A stretch of DNA of 64,000 nt from Deinococcus multiflagellatus (lineage in GTDB: Bacteria; Deinococcota; Deinococci; Deinococcales; Deinococcaceae). The notes below the pieces were generated by a model. That model was not told where the DNA came from. It saw only the letters and a list, made by a program, of their open reading frames with translations, and did no database searches. The translations under genes were made by a program, and so were the position numbers. The stretch covers positions 49,789 through 113,788 of the forward strand of contig NZ_JAIQXV010000016.1 in assembly GCF_020166415.1 (NCBI RefSeq). The letters are read 5' to 3'. Positions 8,009 through 17,200 of this stretch are shown here, piece by piece (the first letter of the stretch is position 1; each line of letters starts with the position of its first letter).

Positions 8009-8070
8009 GCGAGGCTCCCCCACCCTCATCACCATTCGGAGGCCCCCTCCTGGCCTTCCTGGAGCCTCGC
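8009..8070. repeat. Long inverted repeat between divergent genes
   Basis: GCGAGGCTCC at 8009-8018 is matched by GGAGCCTCGC at 8061-8070, with AAATTT on both outer sides (7998 and 8072 regions). The 42-base spacer is C-rich. No gene covers it. It could be a recombinase site or an RNA hairpin. Confidence 0.45.
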
Positions 8071-8182
8071 GAAATTTTCGCTGTCTAGGACAGCATGAAA
8101 ATGCGAGCAAATCCGCTCAAGCCTAAATTGATGAGGGCAGACAGGTTGGGGGCAAAATTCGTGGCGTTCTCTTGTCATTTCG

Positions 8183-8194
8183 AACCCTCACGCC
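8183..8194 (+). promoter_or_regulatory. -10-like box for the 8210 gene
   Basis: AACCCTCACGCC begins 27 bases before the ATG at 8210. No ribosome site is seen between box and start. Confidence 0.5.
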
Positions 8195-8209
8195 CTCAGG
8201 CTCACGCGC

Positions 8210-8677
8210 ATGGACACGCCCTTGGCCACCCATCATCTACTGCGCGGTCTGACGCCTGGCTCTTTGCCGTACACGCAGGGGCTCCGTACCCTACTGCCGG
8301 TCATTACTTCGGGTGAGGATCGGGACCCGAACGCGCTCCATGATTGGGAGCGCCTCCGCAAGGCCCACTTGGACCTGATCGACCCCACCCACCGCCCAGA
8401 CCATGCCCTGGCGCTGCTGCCCCGCGCCTTGATCCTTGGTTTTGAGGCGAGTGCCTATATCGCGGGCCTCGCTGCACTGATCATCGTGCGGCTTGCCCTG
8501 CTGTTTTTCATGCCCCACCTAGCCGAGGGGGTGTGCATTGGGCTTTCCATGGGCGCGAGCATGCTCGCACTGGTGCTGACGCAACGGCTGTACAGCCACC
8601 GCCGTCAGCAGGCATTGACGCGACTGGGGATTGAGACCCCAGTCGATGCACCGAACATCTCTGGTCCGCACTTGTAG
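8210..8677 (+). CDS. Small membrane protein of unknown function
   Basis: 155 residues. A hydrophilic N-terminal half (about 1-75) is followed by two hydrophobic segments (about 82-103 and 107-124) and a basic end, so the termini are probably cytoplasmic. No family is recognised. The start choice rests on the -10-like box at a fixed distance; there is no clear ribosome binding site. It stands alone between the recombinase operon and the surface-protein cluster. Confidence 0.6.
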   Translation: MDTPLATHHLLRGLTPGSLPYTQGLRTLLPVITSGEDRDPNALHDWERLRKAHLDLIDPTHRPDHALALLPRALILGFEASAYIAGLAALIIVRLALLFFMPHLAEGVCIGLSMGASMLALVLTQRLYSHRRQQALTRLGIETPVDAPNISGPHL

Positions 8678-8795
8678 TGCCGCCAGGGAGCGGGTGTCAG
8701 ATCGGCGCGCTTCTTTCTCTGTCACCGATCAGCGCGGCTGCTGCCAAAACCCTTGCGCCGAACATCCTGACCTCTAAGTGCAGCCGCCGCAGACC

Positions 8796-8807
8796 GGCCC
8801 ACGCTGC
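8796..8807 (+). promoter_or_regulatory. Weak match to the -10-like box before the surface cluster
   Basis: GGCCCACGCTGC begins 26 bases before the ATG at 8822. It keeps the CCCACGC core and the spacing. Confidence 0.3.
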
Positions 8808-8821
8808 CCAAAGGAGACTGT

Positions 8822-9280
8822 ATGAAGAAGATTTCCACTGCCTTATGGCTCGCTGCCCTTACAAGCGTCACTGTGCACGCGGCGTCGCTGGATCTTGCTC
8901 TGTATGAAACCGTCCGCGTGAATGGCGCAGCCACCTTGCAAAAAGTCACGACCGCGCTGCCCGGCCAAGTGCTGCGACAGGTGGCTGTAGTCACCACAGA
9001 CAAGGCTGTGAGTTCGCCCCGGGCCACCATCCCGGTGCCGGCCTACACCACGTTTGCCGGCAATCTTGCCCTGCCGAGCGGCGCGACCGCCACGTTTTCA
9101 CTTGACGGCAAAACCTTCAGCCCCAAGCCCATGAAGAGCGTCACGGTGAATGAAAACGGCCGCAGTGTCACGAAATTGGTGCCGGCACCCGAACAGGAGT
9201 ACCGCGCGGTCCGCGTCACCCTGCCGGCCATGAAGCTCAACACCCCATACACGGTGGCGTACGACATCAAGGTCAACTGA
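8822..9280 (+). CDS. Small exported protein heading the surface-protein cluster
   Basis: 152 residues with a clear signal peptide (MKKISTALWLAALTSVTVHA, cleavage after about residue 20), strong ribosome site AAAGGAG. The mature part is a beta-rich domain (VTTDKAVSSPRATIPVPAYT, TFSLDGKTF) resembling the Ig-like scaffold of the following DUF11-type proteins, but no family is firmly recognised. It is followed after 22 bases by the first DUF11-like gene with its own ribosome site, so they are likely co-transcribed and the product probably works at the cell envelope with them. Confidence 0.75.
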   Translation: MKKISTALWLAALTSVTVHAASLDLALYETVRVNGAATLQKVTTALPGQVLRQVAVVTTDKAVSSPRATIPVPAYTTFAGNLALPSGATATFSLDGKTFSPKPMKSVTVNENGRSVTKLVPAPEQEYRAVRVTLPAMKLNTPYTVAYDIKVN

Positions 9281-9302
9281 CCTCGCTTACCAAAGGACTT
9301 CC

Positions 9303-10868
9303 ATGACCAATCACCTGCGCCACCTCACGCCGTTGCTGCTGCTGGGTGCGCTGACGTTCTCCAGCGCCAGCGCCCAGACCACACCGTCCAATCCCACTGC
9401 TGCGAGCACGACCCGAGCCGGAACGGAAATCACCAACACTGGCTACCTGGATTACCTGACAGATGAAGGTACCAACGCCACAGACACAAGCAACACGGTC
9501 ACTGCGACGGTCAAGCACGTCCCAGCGGTCTCGGTGACGCCAGACGGTACCCCAGGTGCTCCCTCCGGCGGAGCGCCTGTGTGTGGGCAAACGGTCATCG
9601 GTGTGCCCGGGACAAATGCGGTACTGACGTACCAGATTCAGAACACCAGCAACGGCCCAGATGTCTACAGCCTGACCACGTCAGTCAACAATGGGCCACC
9701 TCAGCAGAACACGGCTGTGACTTATTACCTTGACGATGGCGACGGCACGTTTGATCCAGCAGTCGATCAGAGTGTCACGACCGTCAGCCTGGACGTAGGT
9801 GAAACGCGCACGCTGTTTGCCACGTTCCCCATCGGCCAGGACGAAGCAGGGACCACCCAATTTCAGATCTCGCCGGTCGCCACCAGTGAAGCGAACAAAA
9901 CGGTCGCAGACACTGCCAATCTTGGATGTATCGACACCCAGGACCGAGTCGGCGCAGAACTGATGGATGACAACTTCCGTCTCACCACAGCCCCGGCCAC
10001 GGTCATCACGGAGCACACCCTCCGCAACACCGGCAACGTCACGCTGACGGCAGACAGTCTGCAGCTTGACCAGCAAGGGGGCAATTACCCCACCACCTAC
10101 CGCCTGGGCACGCAATCTACGGAATACGCCAGCCCTCAGCAGGCGCTGACAGCTTTTGGTGGCCTGACAGCGGGGCAGAGCGTGCAGCTGCACGTCACGC
10201 AGAGTGTGCCTGCCGGAGAAGCCAATGCCACGGTCAGCACTTTGCGGCTCTATGCATACACCCCACAGATCGGTTCGCCTGAGCGTCTTATCCTGACCCC
10301 CTACGACGCCGCCCGCTTCCGCACCGACGAACTCTATATCGGCCGAGGCATCGGCCGACTCGACAAAACCCAGGCGCTGTGCAGCCTAGACGGCGCTGGC
10401 ACGCTGAACTGTCCAGCGGCGCAGACCATGTTCGATGCCATTGAGCTGTACAAGCAGCCCATCGAAGTGCAGCCCTGCAGTGTTGTGAAGTATGTCCTCT
10501 TCGCGCGCAACGACGGCGACGCACTCCTGCGGCAAGGGCGCCTGCGCGACACCATTCCTGCAAATACGACCCTCCTAGACACGGTTCCCCTGTTCAATTC
10601 GCCTGCAGCGCTTTACCGCGTGAATGGCGGAACGTGGACCAATACGGCGCCCACCAATCTGCCAGAGGGCACCAGCATTGAAGTCGGCCCTGATCTCAAC
10701 GGTGATGGTCAATTTACTGCTGATGACGGTCTCCCGGCACGCAGCCGGGCGATCGGCGCGGCCCTGTACGTTCAGGTCAAAGGCCCAAACTGCGCTGTTC
10801 CCACAGCCTTCCCCGCTGAAACGTATCTCCCCTTTCAACCCACGTCGGTCGCCACCCAGACCAACTGA
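9303..10868 (+). CDS. Exported DUF11-type surface protein with Ca-loop-like motifs
   Basis: 521 residues; signal peptide 1-25 ending SASAQ. The N-terminal unit (AGTEITNTGYLDYLTDEGTN ... SNTVTATVKHVPAVSVTP) recurs in the next two genes and is the common start of Deinococcus DUF11/conserved-repeat proteins. Two Asp-rich loops, DDGDGTFDPAVD and DLNGDGQFTADDG, look like calcium-binding loops. Two cysteine pairs lie in the middle and end. The last quarter holds KTQALCSL and a DUF11-like unit (LRDTIPANTTLLDTVP). The protein is probably secreted and built into a surface structure (inference). Ribosome site AAAGGA is 8 bases before the ATG. Confidence 0.8.
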   Translation: MTNHLRHLTPLLLLGALTFSSASAQTTPSNPTAASTTRAGTEITNTGYLDYLTDEGTNATDTSNTVTATVKHVPAVSVTPDGTPGAPSGGAPVCGQTVIGVPGTNAVLTYQIQNTSNGPDVYSLTTSVNNGPPQQNTAVTYYLDDGDGTFDPAVDQSVTTVSLDVGETRTLFATFPIGQDEAGTTQFQISPVATSEANKTVADTANLGCIDTQDRVGAELMDDNFRLTTAPATVITEHTLRNTGNVTLTADSLQLDQQGGNYPTTYRLGTQSTEYASPQQALTAFGGLTAGQSVQLHVTQSVPAGEANATVSTLRLYAYTPQIGSPERLILTPYDAARFRTDELYIGRGIGRLDKTQALCSLDGAGTLNCPAAQTMFDAIELYKQPIEVQPCSVVKYVLFARNDGDALLRQGRLRDTIPANTTLLDTVPLFNSPAALYRVNGGTWTNTAPTNLPEGTSIEVGPDLNGDGQFTADDGLPARSRAIGAALYVQVKGPNCAVPTAFPAETYLPFQPTSVATQTN

Positions 10869-10905
10869 TTGGGACGCCTCTAGACCGTTCGTTAGCCATC
10901 ACGTC

Positions 10906-10929
10906 AGGGGCGACCGTCTGGCCGCCCCT
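10906..10929 (+). terminator. Hairpin between two DUF11-type genes
   Basis: AGGGGCG / CGCCCCT with a 10-base loop and only TT after it. It may attenuate rather than end transcription. Confidence 0.4.
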
Positions 10930-10942
10930 TAAAGGACACACC

Positions 10943-12313
10943 ATGAAACGACTATTGCTGACCTGTCTCCTCTCAGCCGCTTCGGCTGCCCTCGCTGCGG
11001 GTACCCCTGCAGGGACCATCATCACCAACACTGCCAGCCTCGAAAGCGTGGATGACGCTGGCCAGAACGTCACCACGCCCAGCAACGGGGTCACCTTGAC
11101 CGTCCGCCACGTGGCCGCCGTCGAGATCACGCCCAATGGCTCAGCCACGCAGCCTGGTCAGACGGTCATTGGTCGGCCAGGACAGGACGGCGTGCTGACC
11201 TACCTCATCAGAAACCCCAGCAATGGCAACGACATCTATACCCTCGACACCCAGGCGCAGCCGGGCGTGACCAGCGCCCTGGTGACCTACTGGGCCGATG
11301 ACGGTGACGGCAGATTTGACCCTGATAAGGACTCACCGGTTAGCACTGTGTCTCTACAGCCCGACGAAGAACGTGTTCTCTTCGCCACTTACCCTGTGCC
11401 GAGTGGTGCCCAGAGTGGCGCGACATTCGTGTTTGGTCCGCGGGCCACCAGTGGCGTGGACCAGGCTGTGACTGACCGGGACAACTTCGGGCAAATCAGC
11501 ACTCAGGCAGTGCTCAGTCTGACCTTCAGTGCCAGTCAGAACGGTACGTCCACCAGCCCAGGCAGCGTGACGTATACCCATGAACTGCACAACACCGGCA
11601 ACGCGCCACTGACAGCTCAGGCGCTGGCGCTGACAGATTCGGGCGGGGCCTGGTCGTATGCCTACCAGATCGGGGACGCTGGAGCAGCAAGCACGCTGCA
11701 AGATGCCCTGGCCCTCTGGAACGGAACCCTCGCCTCGGGCCAGCGCCTGCCTATTCGGGTCACTGTCACGGCGCCCACAGGTCTGGCGGGCGGCGTCCAG
11801 GACACCTTGCAACTGGGTGCGTCCATTGTGACGCCGTCCAGCGAGACGGTCGACAACCAGACCCCCGCGCCCCTCACACTCACCGATGTGACCATGATTC
11901 TCAAAGGTGTGCCCAGCAGCGCGAAGACCGTGCAGAGCTGCGGGCAGGACGCGACCTGCGCGGCGCCTGTTTCCATTACTGATGGGCTCGTTCAGCCCAA
12001 CGAATACCTGCTGTATACCATCACCGGATCGAATGGCGGCAATGGTGGTCTGCGCCGGCCCATTCTGAAAGACACGCTGCCCCAGCACCTCAAAGGCGTG
12101 ACGTTTCGCGGCGTCGCCAGCCTCAATGCCGGACAGCTGCTTTACAGCCTGGACGGACAGAGTTGGACGCTTCAGGTCCCGTCCATCCAAGACGCTGAAG
12201 GGGTGACGGTATATCTGGGCTGGGACAGCAACAGTGACGGCGTGGTCACTTCGGAAGACGTGCTGCCCGCCGGCGAGGGCCTGACCCTGACGCTCATCAC
12301 GGCGGTCAAGTAA
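10943..12313 (+). CDS. Exported DUF11-type surface protein, paralogue of the previous gene
   Basis: 456 residues; signal peptide 1-19 (LLSAASAALA). It repeats the architecture of its neighbour: AGTIITNTASLESVDDAGQN at the start, TVRHVAAVEITPNG, a calcium-like loop DDGDGRFDPDKD, a second loop DSNSDGVVTSED near the end, and a C-terminal DUF11-like unit (LKDTLPQHLKGVTFRGV). A paralogous pair by tandem duplication is likely. Ribosome site AAAGGA. The stop is followed directly by the ATG of the next gene (TAAATG), so translation is probably continuous. Confidence 0.8.
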   Translation: MKRLLLTCLLSAASAALAAGTPAGTIITNTASLESVDDAGQNVTTPSNGVTLTVRHVAAVEITPNGSATQPGQTVIGRPGQDGVLTYLIRNPSNGNDIYTLDTQAQPGVTSALVTYWADDGDGRFDPDKDSPVSTVSLQPDEERVLFATYPVPSGAQSGATFVFGPRATSGVDQAVTDRDNFGQISTQAVLSLTFSASQNGTSTSPGSVTYTHELHNTGNAPLTAQALALTDSGGAWSYAYQIGDAGAASTLQDALALWNGTLASGQRLPIRVTVTAPTGLAGGVQDTLQLGASIVTPSSETVDNQTPAPLTLTDVTMILKGVPSSAKTVQSCGQDATCAAPVSITDGLVQPNEYLLYTITGSNGGNGGLRRPILKDTLPQHLKGVTFRGVASLNAGQLLYSLDGQSWTLQVPSIQDAEGVTVYLGWDSNSDGVVTSEDVLPAGEGLTLTLITAVK

Positions 12314-14200
12314 ATGCGGCGGGCTGCGAATGCCGTGCGTCTCGCGCTCGCGCTGAGCCTGGGGACCGCCGCGCTCGCGGCCCCGACGCCAGCCGGCACG
12401 ACCATCACCAACACAGCCATCTTCACCACTGACGAAGCCGACACTCAAAGCAACCCCGTCACGCTTACGGTTCGGGACGTGTGTGGCGTGGCCCTGAGTC
12501 CCGCAGCGCAGCAGGCCTCTGGCCAAGTAGGACAGCTCACTGCCTTCACGTTCACGCTGTTCAACACCGGCAACGTTACGTCCACCTATCCGCTGCAGGC
12601 GCTGGGCACGCAGACGGGTCAAGGCGCAACGGCAGGGGCCAATGTGGCCCTGCTGAACCTATCGGGTCAGACACTGACGCCACCCACCGTCACGCTCGCA
12701 GCGGGCGAACGCCGCGACGTGGTGCTGGGCGTGACCCCGCAGGGGGCGGGCGTTGCGGTGGGCCGACTGCGTGCTTCGTGCTCGGCGGTTGTCGATGCCG
12801 AGGGCCTGGCCCGCGTGGACGCTTCGCTTGTGCCGCTGGTTGCCACCAAAGCTGTGGATAAGGCACAGGCCAAGCCAGGGGACATCCTGACGTACACCGT
12901 CACGGTCACGAATCCCAATCTGGCCACGGTCACTGATGTGCGTGTCACTGACACGCTCGATGCACGCCTCAAATATCTGGATGCCCAGCAGCCCGCAGGG
13001 GTTGCAGGCCAGACCGTGACGTTTCAGCTGCCTTCCCTGCCTGCGGGCTCTCAGGTCTCATTCACCTTCAGGGCCCAACTCGACACCCTTACGGATGACG
13101 TGCTGGTGGACAACGCGGCGCAGGTGACCAGCACTGAACTCCGAGCTCCTGTACCCACCAACACCGTGCGGACCCATGTCTGGGATCCCAGCCTGGCCAT
13201 TACCAAGGTCAGCGGGCAACTGCATGCGGGGGTCGGCGACGCCCTGAATTACACGCTGACGGTCACCAACACCAGCATGTCAGCGCGGCTGGAGCGGTTT
13301 ACCGTGCAAGACCATTTGCCCCGGGGATTGCATCTGGACGCCGCAACGCTGCGCCTAAACGGACAACTCGCAACCGACCTGGATCCCGATCCTCAAGTGA
13401 TCCAAGTCAGCGGTGACCACCTCGCACCTGGGCAGGCGGTGCGGCTGACCTACGTCGCCACGGTGACGCCCGAGGCGCTGGGGTACCTCACACTCCGCAA
13501 CGTGGCGCAGGCCTGGGCCGTCAGTCCGTCTCGTCCGAATGAGCCTGTCCGGACGCCTGAAGTCGACGCCATCGTTCGAGTGAATGCGCCGGGGCTGGGG
13601 GTTTTGTTGGGCCGCGTTTACCTTGATCTCAACGGCAATCGGCGGTTTGACACCACTGACCGGCCTGTGAAGGGCGCCAGGCTCGTGGTTTCCGGCGTCG
13701 CGACTGCGCTCACCGATGCTGAAGGCCGCTACGCGATTCCAAACCTGCGGGCCGGTCAGTATGCCGTGGGCCTTGACCGGGCAAGCGTGCCGTACAGCGC
13801 CGACGTGCTGTCTGGCTCGCTCCTTATGCCCGGAACGCGCTTGGTCACCTTGTCTGAAGTGGTGGCCGCCGACTTTCCCCTCCTCCCACCAACAGGAACA
13901 GGGACAGCCGCCCGAAGCGCAGAGATTGATGGCGGGAGCTGGCGCGTAATGAAGACCGTGCAGCGGACCTCACCACTGGTGGTGCTGGTGACACTCACGC
14001 TCAAGGCTACAAAGCCCATCACGCTTGACTTAAGTGACCCTCTCCCCCCTGGAGCGGCCCTTCAGTCAGGCGTGCCTACCTGGCGCGGCCAGGTGGATGC
14101 AGGGCAGACCGTGACCCTCCAGTACACATTCACGTCCGCGCTACCGGACGCGTCTCTGACCACAGATCCTGCAGTGCAGGTCCAAGGAGCTGCCAAGTGA
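12314..14200 (+). CDS. Exported protein with two DUF11 repeats and a SdrD B-like domain
   Basis: 628 residues; signal peptide 1-22. After the shared start (AGTTITNTAIFTTDEADTQS) two DUF11 units are clear, AVDKAQAKPGDILTYTVTVT with VTDTLDARLKYL at about 180-270 and AITKVSGQLHAGVGDALNYT with VQDHLPRGLHLD at about 295-415. Then comes a SdrD B/carboxypeptidase-regulatory-like domain (GRVYLDLNGNRRFDTTDRPV, DAEGRYAIPNLRAGQY) at about 430-510, which often forms rigid surface stalks. The end is another beta domain. The GTG start of the next gene overlaps its TGA stop, so stoichiometric production with the barrel protein is likely. Confidence 0.85.
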   Translation: MRRAANAVRLALALSLGTAALAAPTPAGTTITNTAIFTTDEADTQSNPVTLTVRDVCGVALSPAAQQASGQVGQLTAFTFTLFNTGNVTSTYPLQALGTQTGQGATAGANVALLNLSGQTLTPPTVTLAAGERRDVVLGVTPQGAGVAVGRLRASCSAVVDAEGLARVDASLVPLVATKAVDKAQAKPGDILTYTVTVTNPNLATVTDVRVTDTLDARLKYLDAQQPAGVAGQTVTFQLPSLPAGSQVSFTFRAQLDTLTDDVLVDNAAQVTSTELRAPVPTNTVRTHVWDPSLAITKVSGQLHAGVGDALNYTLTVTNTSMSARLERFTVQDHLPRGLHLDAATLRLNGQLATDLDPDPQVIQVSGDHLAPGQAVRLTYVATVTPEALGYLTLRNVAQAWAVSPSRPNEPVRTPEVDAIVRVNAPGLGVLLGRVYLDLNGNRRFDTTDRPVKGARLVVSGVATALTDAEGRYAIPNLRAGQYAVGLDRASVPYSADVLSGSLLMPGTRLVTLSEVVAADFPLLPPTGTGTAARSAEIDGGSWRVMKTVQRTSPLVVLVTLTLKATKPITLDLSDPLPPGAALQSGVPTWRGQVDAGQTVTLQYTFTSALPDASLTTDPAVQVQGAAK

Positions 14201-17200
14201 AGTCCGCCCTGAATCTTATGCTCGTGACCGGGCTCCTGAGCCTTTCTTTTCCGGCCTTTGCGGCCAGCGAGCCCCTGCCGACCGTTACCACCCAACAGGC
14301 GGGCGAAACCCGCGTCATTCTGGGTACCACGGGCCAGACACCGCGGCTGACCAGTGTCGGGGACGGTCTCCTGTGGCTCAGTGGCGACCAGGTGCTCACC
14401 CTGGACGTGGCGTCCCGTGGTCTGGTGAGTGTGCTGTTGACCTCGCCTGCCCTTGATCCTCAAGACTACCGACTCGCTGAGGAATATGGAGACGAGCAGT
14501 ATGACCGTGCTGGCACGAGAACGGTCTATACCCTGACATCACCTGATGGCCGCACGGTGGCCCAGCGGGCGTATCTACCTCAATCAGGCAGTGCCCGCGA
14601 CCTGTTGTTCACGGGTGTTCTCCCTGCTGGGCGCTACACCCTGCGGGTGGCCACCACAGGCGCGTCAAAAAACACGTTTGCCCTCGGGGTCGTGGGCGCC
14701 CGGGTGAGCGCGCCTCAGGTCAATGTCACGGTGCTCTCCCGGGAGTGGGTGCCACTCGCCACCTTACAGCCCAGTGCAGACAGCAGCACCCTGAGCATCT
14801 ACGACACGGACGGCGAAAACGAACTGAACCTCCGGCTGCGCTTTCCAGATGGACGACTCCAGGCCCTGAGTGGCGGCAGAGACCGTGAGGTCCTCACGGT
14901 GACGGTCCCTGCCGCCACTGCAGGGGCAATTCTGCTGGAGGCCCGAATTCCTGTGGGGGCCGCTCAGCACAGCAACACCGTGGGGCTCAAGGTGCAGAAC
15001 CAGGACATGACCCTGACGCCACCGGCGCCTGAGTCGCCTCCGGGCGAGGTGCACGTCACCCCGTCCGCGAAAACCCCCGCTGTGCCGCTGTCCACGCCTC
15101 CAGTTCAGGTCCGACCGCCTGAACCGACCCCTGCTGCCGTCCTGCTGACGCCGCCTGTGGTTTCACCCCCGGCCGCGTCCCCTCGCGCGCCGCTTATTCT
15201 GCCCTTCACGCGTGGAAGCACCGTCTCTTTGCGATTAGACGTGCCTTCAGGCGGCACGCTCCTGGTGGCCCACACCCTGCCGCAAGGCGCGACCCTGGTG
15301 CCGGGCAGCGCCACGGATGATCTGGGCCGCGCCGTTGATCTGCGTGTCGGACGATCCGGTCGGCTGTACTTCACTGTTCCGGCCACCGTTCGTCTGGTGT
15401 CCTACCGCATCACCCACAGCGCAGCTTTGTCTGAACTGGCGGCGCCTGCCATCGTCCGGCTGACCGAGCAGGGCCGCGACCACCTTCAGGGTCAGATCGA
15501 CGAGGATGACGCCCGGACAGCTCAGCGGCCCAAAGTGATCAGCCTGTCGCGCGCGGAAGGCCTGCTCCGGTTCCCACTGGACGGCGCCGTGCTGCAGGAA
15601 CGCAGCACGGCGGTTGAGGTGCATTACACCGGGAGCGAGCCGCCGCTGCTCGTGAATGGACAGGTGATCAGCCCTGAGCTGATTGGCAAGCGTGTCCAGG
15701 GCGAAGGCTTTGGCGCCCTCACGTACGTGGCGGTTCCACTGCAAACCGGCACGAACATCTTGGAGGTGGGCGGCGAAACGGTCACTGTCCGTGTTCCAGG
15801 GAAAGCCGCGCAGGTGGTATTCACCCCGGTCAGCCTTCAGGGCGATGCCCGCACCCCAGCTGTCATCGGGGTTGAAGTGCAGGATGACGCGGGCTTGCCC
15901 GTGCGCGTGCCCAACCTCACACTCAGCATTGAAGGTGCGCAGCCCCTGAATCCGGACGCGATTCCAGCAGCCCCGGGGTATCAGCTGGCCCTGACCGACG
16001 GCCGGGCCGAGCTCCGCCTCAAACCGCAGGCGAGCGGTCAGGTGATCTTGACCGCGGGAAGTTACGCTGGACGCGCGACCTTCACCCTGGGGGCTGGCCA
16101 GGGCCAGCTGATAGTGGGCCAAGCCAGCTACACCTTGGGCGGGGACAACCTGATGAGCGGCGCGGTGTTCCGCGGGCAACTTGCTGGCCGCGCCACCCTG
16201 GAGCTCCCCTGGGCGGGCGGCCAGCTTCGGCTCAATGCAGACAGTGAAGGCTTACAAGTGTTGAATGACGTTCAGACGCCCCGTCACTTGGTCACTGGCG
16301 ACGCCAGTACAGTCCAGAATGATCTCACGGCGCGCGGCGCAGTGGCCGCTGAATACCGTCGAGAAGGCGTGAGTGTCCGCTACGCGCTCAAGGCAGCAGT
16401 GAATCCCCTCACCACTGCGGTGTACGACGCGGATGGGTTGGCAGCGGCGGCAGACTTGGGGGGGGCCGAAGCGTTCGTCTACCGAGCCCAGGTGACCCAG
16501 GGCCGGCAGCACCTGAGTGTCCAGCCGATCAGGAGCGTGATTGAGCTGGGCCCCGGCGTGACCCCCGCCAGCGAAACCCTTCGTGTGACTGGTCAGGTTC
16601 AGGGCGTTAGCCGCGTCCGCACGTTGACTCGCGGCATTGACTACAGCGTCACCTATGACACAGGCGTCGTCACCCTGACCCGGCCAGTTGCCCTGACGGA
16701 TCCTGACCTGGAGCAGCCGCAGCTGGACATCACATTTGATCGGCCTGGGGACCCAGCGCAGCTGACCCCCGTCTGGGGCGTGGGGATGCGCCGGGCGTGG
16801 GGAAGTTTCAAAGGCAGCGGAAACAGTGGAGGAGAAGTCGTTCTGGCGTACGTTGACGAAGCGCGCAACGGCACATTCGGTGTTCGGGCCACCCTTCAGG
16901 ACACCAGCCGTCTCGTTAGGTTTTTGGGGCTGGTCAATGCTGGCGTCCGCAGTGAAGTCAGCCTCAAGCAGGCCTTTGGGCAGGGGCTGGTGACCGCCAA
17001 CGTCGTGGTGCAGACCGAGGGCTACCGGGGAGTCCTCGAAGGCACGCCGGGCACCACAGCGAACGTGAGTGCCGCCCTCCCGCTGTCACCGACCTTTGGT
17101 GTCCGTGCGCGCGCTGAGTACGCCAGTGCACGCCAGCGGCTGGACAGCGAAGTGCTTGGGGTCCACACGCAAGGCGCCTTTACGTTCGGCCTGGGCGCAG

